Assembly: GCA_002506275.1 (NCBI GenBank)
Contig: DAXG01000015.1
Location: 1-7,792, forward strand
Direction: 5' to 3'
Origin: Euryarchaeota archaeon UBA259
GTDB lineage: Archaea; Thermoplasmatota; Poseidoniia; Poseidoniales; Poseidoniaceae
Length of the DNA stretch: 7,792 bases
Position 1 is the first letter of the stretch. Every line of letters starts with the position of its first letter. Made by a program: the position numbers and the translations under genes. Below are positions 5,095-7,792 of the stretch, one piece after another. The notes beneath the pieces are model-generated. The model was given only the letters and a program-made list of their open reading frames with translations, did no database searches and was not told the DNA's origin.

Positions 5095-7584
5095 ATGGGC
5101 AGGGGTGAGGCCAGTCAATCCAAGGGGTTAGCCGTGTGCATGACTGCTCTTTTTTTGACCTGTCTGTTGCCTTTGGTTAGTGCAACAGGTGGCGGCGCAG
5201 TGCTCGATGTAAGCAGTTTTTCACTCGATGATTTTGCGACCACTGAGGACTCGACATACGACTTACAGTTTGACTTGGTTGAACTGTTATCAAGCGACGC
5301 CGAAGTGGAAGTTCAAGTCGTCCTTTCTTCACTCGACGGGACTCCATTCGCTGCATTGAGCCAAAATCTAACCGTTCCTGCGGACTCAACTCTTCCCGTG
5401 CAATTTGGTCTTACTTCTCTTCCATACGGTTACACCTCCGTCCAAGTCGAGGTTTTGGGTGAGGTGGGGACTGCGAATTCGACCCAAACACTGACCTTGT
5501 CCCGAACGCTTCATCGCCTCAAGCCGATCGATATCTCTTTAGCACCAGCAGGACAAATTCTTCTTTCTGGTTTGACCTCGGAAGGCGACCTTACCGGAAA
5601 CGTTTCTCTTCACGATGGGGATTACCTGCAGACCGAGGTCGCGGTCGTTAACGACGGTGACTTTTCTTGGACCGGAACACTTTCCCACTCCCTGCTCGTA
5701 CAGTCGACGTTCGATAATCAAACAACGTCCCCATTCACCGTCGATGCACAATCAAGCTTGATTGTTTTCTTCAACAGTACGCTCCAACTTCAGGAAGGCT
5801 CTGCAACACTTTTACTGGCCTTGAATTCATCGGGTGACGGTGATTCAAGCGATGAATCTCGTGAACTTACATTGCAAGTATCACCGCCTCCTTTGCCGCT
5901 GTTAACCCTCTCTTTCTCTTCCAACATGGGCGAAATTACCGCTGGTGATGCCATTGAATGGAATCTCTCCGTTTCCAATACCGGGACTCTCGATTTTAAC
6001 GGTCAGATGGTATGCACCTTCGGGCAGGATACGCTCTATGATGCACCGTTTTCGTTATCGCTGCAATCGGCAACAACCCTCCCTCTGCAGTCGACTGCCC
6101 GTCCTGATTTGTTGTCATGCTCGGTCAATGGCATGCGGATTTCCGAGCAGTCGGTGTCGAGCGTCTCGCTCGCTTTTGATATTGAAGCGGCCGCATTTGA
6201 ATCCGCAGGCTCCAGCATACCTGCTGTTTTGAACGGTCCTTGGCATGAAGGGGATACAGCAGTTTTCTCAATGCTCGTACGTAACCATGGGGAACACGTT
6301 GGTCAGGTGGTGTTGTTGTGTGAGACCCTCGGAGTCGAATACACGAGTAATCTTCTCACTCTCGGTGTCGACTCAGCAGGTGAAGTCAGTGTTTCCTTGC
6401 CGCTTTCAATGGTTGGAGACCAGGCGGTTAACTGGTCACTTTCATCCACGGATGGCTCAATAGATTCCGGACTGAACGGCACAGTGATGGTCCCTGTAGC
6501 AGCGCAGCAAACCCTGAATCCAAAGATTACTTCGGTGAAATGGGATGCAGTCAACGGCATCTCCTTTGAGTGGTCCGTCGAGATGAGCGAAGGTATAGAT
6601 CGTCCAGTTCGCATCCGGCTTGGCTATACTGAGTCGGGTTTGGATGTCTATCCAATGGATTACGAAGCCACACTCACTGCAGGTTCGACCGGTGGTGTTT
6701 ACACCGTAGGCTTTGTTGACTCCGACCGAGTTTCCATTCGAGCAACTCCGCTGAACTGGACCACTGGATTTGGTTTCTCAAGTTTTAGTTTGAGCGTTCC
6801 AGACGACCGTCCATCGTATTCGGTTGATTTCAATCCACTTTCAACGCCCAACCGCCCGTTACCTGGCCAGACCGGCACGGTTACCGTTCAAGTGAGAAAC
6901 ACTGGAGATATTGCTGGCGCTGAAGGCTATCTTGTCGTTTCAACACAGGGTGGCCTTTTCCTTGGAGAGATGCCTACCGATGCACTAGCAGCGAATTCCG
7001 ATTCAAACTATCAGTTCTCTTTTGAATGGCCCAACTTGGATTCCGCTCCGCTCAAAGTGACTTGGGTTGTTGCCGAAGACAGCTTCGTTGGAACGAACTC
7101 GTTCCAATCAGGGGTCGTCGTGGTTGAGGAAGCATCGTTTGAATTTCCTTGGGTCGGACTGATTGGAGGGGCTATGCTCGCTGTGGCTCTTGGTGCAGTC
7201 ATTCGAATCTATCAAAACCGAAGTACCGATTCAGCACTCAAAAAGCCAAAGAAGGGCAAGGAATCAAAGGGTTCTCAAAAGCAAACCAAAACGACGAACG
7301 TCGAGAAAATCCAGATTGGCTGCCCGGAGTGCGACCGCCAGCTTCGTGTTCCGGCAGACTACGGTGGCCAAGTGCGTTGTCCAGATTGTTCAAATCGCTT
7401 TGAAGTGACGCCTCGAATTGATACCTCTCGAGAACCGGTTGAAGAAGAACCGGCTGTTGAGACGGACGGCAAGGTTGAGATTCACTGCCCGGAATGCACA
7501 CAATCACTCCGAATTCCTGGTGACTACACCGGTTCAGTTCGTTGTCCGGCATGTGAGGAAGTTTTTTCTGCTGAACAGACCTAA
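5095..7584 (+). CDS. Large CARDB-type surface protein with one membrane anchor and two cytoplasmic zinc ribbons
   Basis: An 829-residue protein. Residues 1-30 look like a Sec signal peptide: a polar n-region with R3 and K10, a hydrophobic core GLAVCMTALFLTCLLPLVSA (11-30), then TGG. Residues about 35-680 are beta-rich and Ser/Thr-rich, with recurrent CARDB/Ig-like strands ending in Asn-x-Gly (N186, N295, N397, N602); the clearest domain is about 578-678. About ten N-glycosylation sequons (for example N91, N128, N208, N446, N554) fit an exposed domain. A membrane helix lies at about 685-704, then a Lys-rich stop-transfer segment. The cytoplasmic part has two zinc ribbons with CPEC...CPxC: C743, C746, C762, C765 and C798, C801, C817, C820. 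Function is unknown; outside binding with inside metal-dependent contacts is a guess. The start at 5095 has a purine-rich site, with GTG 5134 and ATG 5140 as alternatives. The stop is 5 bp before the DtxR-type gene, so they may be cotranscribed. Confidence 0.8.
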   Translation: MGRGEASQSKGLAVCMTALFLTCLLPLVSATGGGAVLDVSSFSLDDFATTEDSTYDLQFDLVELLSSDAEVEVQVVLSSLDGTPFAALSQNLTVPADSTLPVQFGLTSLPYGYTSVQVEVLGEVGTANSTQTLTLSRTLHRLKPIDISLAPAGQILLSGLTSEGDLTGNVSLHDGDYLQTEVAVVNDGDFSWTGTLSHSLLVQSTFDNQTTSPFTVDAQSSLIVFFNSTLQLQEGSATLLLALNSSGDGDSSDESRELTLQVSPPPLPLLTLSFSSNMGEITAGDAIEWNLSVSNTGTLDFNGQMVCTFGQDTLYDAPFSLSLQSATTLPLQSTARPDLLSCSVNGMRISEQSVSSVSLAFDIEAAAFESAGSSIPAVLNGPWHEGDTAVFSMLVRNHGEHVGQVVLLCETLGVEYTSNLLTLGVDSAGEVSVSLPLSMVGDQAVNWSLSSTDGSIDSGLNGTVMVPVAAQQTLNPKITSVKWDAVNGISFEWSVEMSEGIDRPVRIRLGYTESGLDVYPMDYEATLTAGSTGGVYTVGFVDSDRVSIRATPLNWTTGFGFSSFSLSVPDDRPSYSVDFNPLSTPNRPLPGQTGTVTVQVRNTGDIAGAEGYLVVSTQGGLFLGEMPTDALAANSDSNYQFSFEWPNLDSAPLKVTWVVAEDSFVGTNSFQSGVVVVEEASFEFPWVGLIGGAMLAVALGAVIRIYQNRSTDSALKKPKKGKESKGSQKQTKTTNVEKIQIGCPECDRQLRVPADYGGQVRCPDCSNRFEVTPRIDTSREPVEEEPAVETDGKVEIHCPECTQSLRIPGDYTGSVRCPACEEVFSAEQT

Positions 7585-7589
7585 TCGAA

Positions 7590-7792
7590 ATGGGTGAGGG
7601 CATGAATGGACATTTTCGCGAATTTGAGGATGAGTATCTTGAGACCATGTATGAGTTTTTTGAGAAGCAACCGAACCTCCCAGTTCGTAACGGTGACTTA
7701 GCCGGCTCACTTGGTGTTTCACCGGCCTCAGCAACCGAAATGATTCAACGGCTTGCTGGGAAGGGTTTAGTTGATTATGTCCCGTACAAGGG
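7590..7792 (+). CDS. DtxR/MntR-family metal-dependent transcriptional regulator (N-terminal part)
   Basis: The first 67 codons of a gene cut by the window end. The visible part is the DNA-binding winged helix of DtxR-type regulators. EDEYLETMYEF (residues 13-23) is the family's opening helix, VRNGDLAGSLGVSPASATEM (31-50) the helix-turn-helix, and LAGKGLVDYVPYKG (54-67) the start of the wing. Members bind Fe(II) or Mn(II) through a C-terminal dimerisation domain, which is not visible here, and control metal uptake genes. Which metal it senses cannot be told. The ATG at 7590 is 5 bp after the surface protein stop. A second ATG at 7602 has GGTGAG just upstream (7593-7598, spacing 3) and may be the true start, removing four residues. 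The family call is firm despite truncation. Confidence 0.85.
   Translation, partial: MGEGMNGHFREFEDEYLETMYEFFEKQPNLPVRNGDLAGSLGVSPASATEMIQRLAGKGLVDYVPYK

Noticed and set aside
1..7792. tRNA, rRNA, CRISPR array, insertion sequence or phage genes
   Set aside because: No spaced repeats, transposase motifs, terminal inverted repeats or structured RNA signatures were seen; nearly all of the window is covered by the listed protein genes.

Overview
The window looks like part of an archaeal chromosome, most likely a planktonic euryarchaeon of the Poseidoniales (Marine Group II)/Thermoplasmata type. The evidence is the gene content: COG1340-type archaeal coiled-coil proteins, a single Roadblock/LC7 protein, a long CARDB-rich surface protein with cytoplasmic zinc ribbons, GGTGA-type ribosome-binding sites, and genes that seem to start directly at the transcript end. 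The lineage is an inference; no rRNA or other phylogenetic marker gene is present.

Layout: positions 1 to about 5003 form a block of minus-strand genes read right to left. They are a coiled-coil protein (5003-4137), a 722-aa terminal nucleotidyltransferase fused to a coiled coil (4140-1972, ATGA overlap with the previous gene), a GNAT acetyltransferase (1962-1486, 9 bp gap), a Roadblock/LC7 protein (1419-1099), a second coiled-coil protein (971-84), and the possible first codons of one more gene (20-1). A divergent intergenic region of roughly 90 bp (5004-5094) holds a TATA-like element and a perfect 7-bp hairpin. On the plus strand follow an 829-aa single-pass surface protein (5095-7584) and, 5 bp later, the start of a DtxR/MntR-type metal-dependent repressor cut by the window end.

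The striking gene is the nucleotidyltransferase. It carries the full signature of eukaryotic non-canonical poly(A)/poly(U) polymerases of the Cid1/Trf4 class: a GS motif, the DMD catalytic pair, a third Asp in VDISINN, the SSYAW nucleotide-binding motif and a PAP-associated EDPF loop. In that loop a His sits where UTP-selecting TUTases have theirs. Its C-terminal half resembles the two flanking coiled-coil proteins. The window therefore suggests an archaeal RNA 3'-tailing (possibly uridylylating) enzyme physically and genetically linked to a family of basic coiled-coil proteins. That functional picture is inferred; the motifs and gene order are seen directly.
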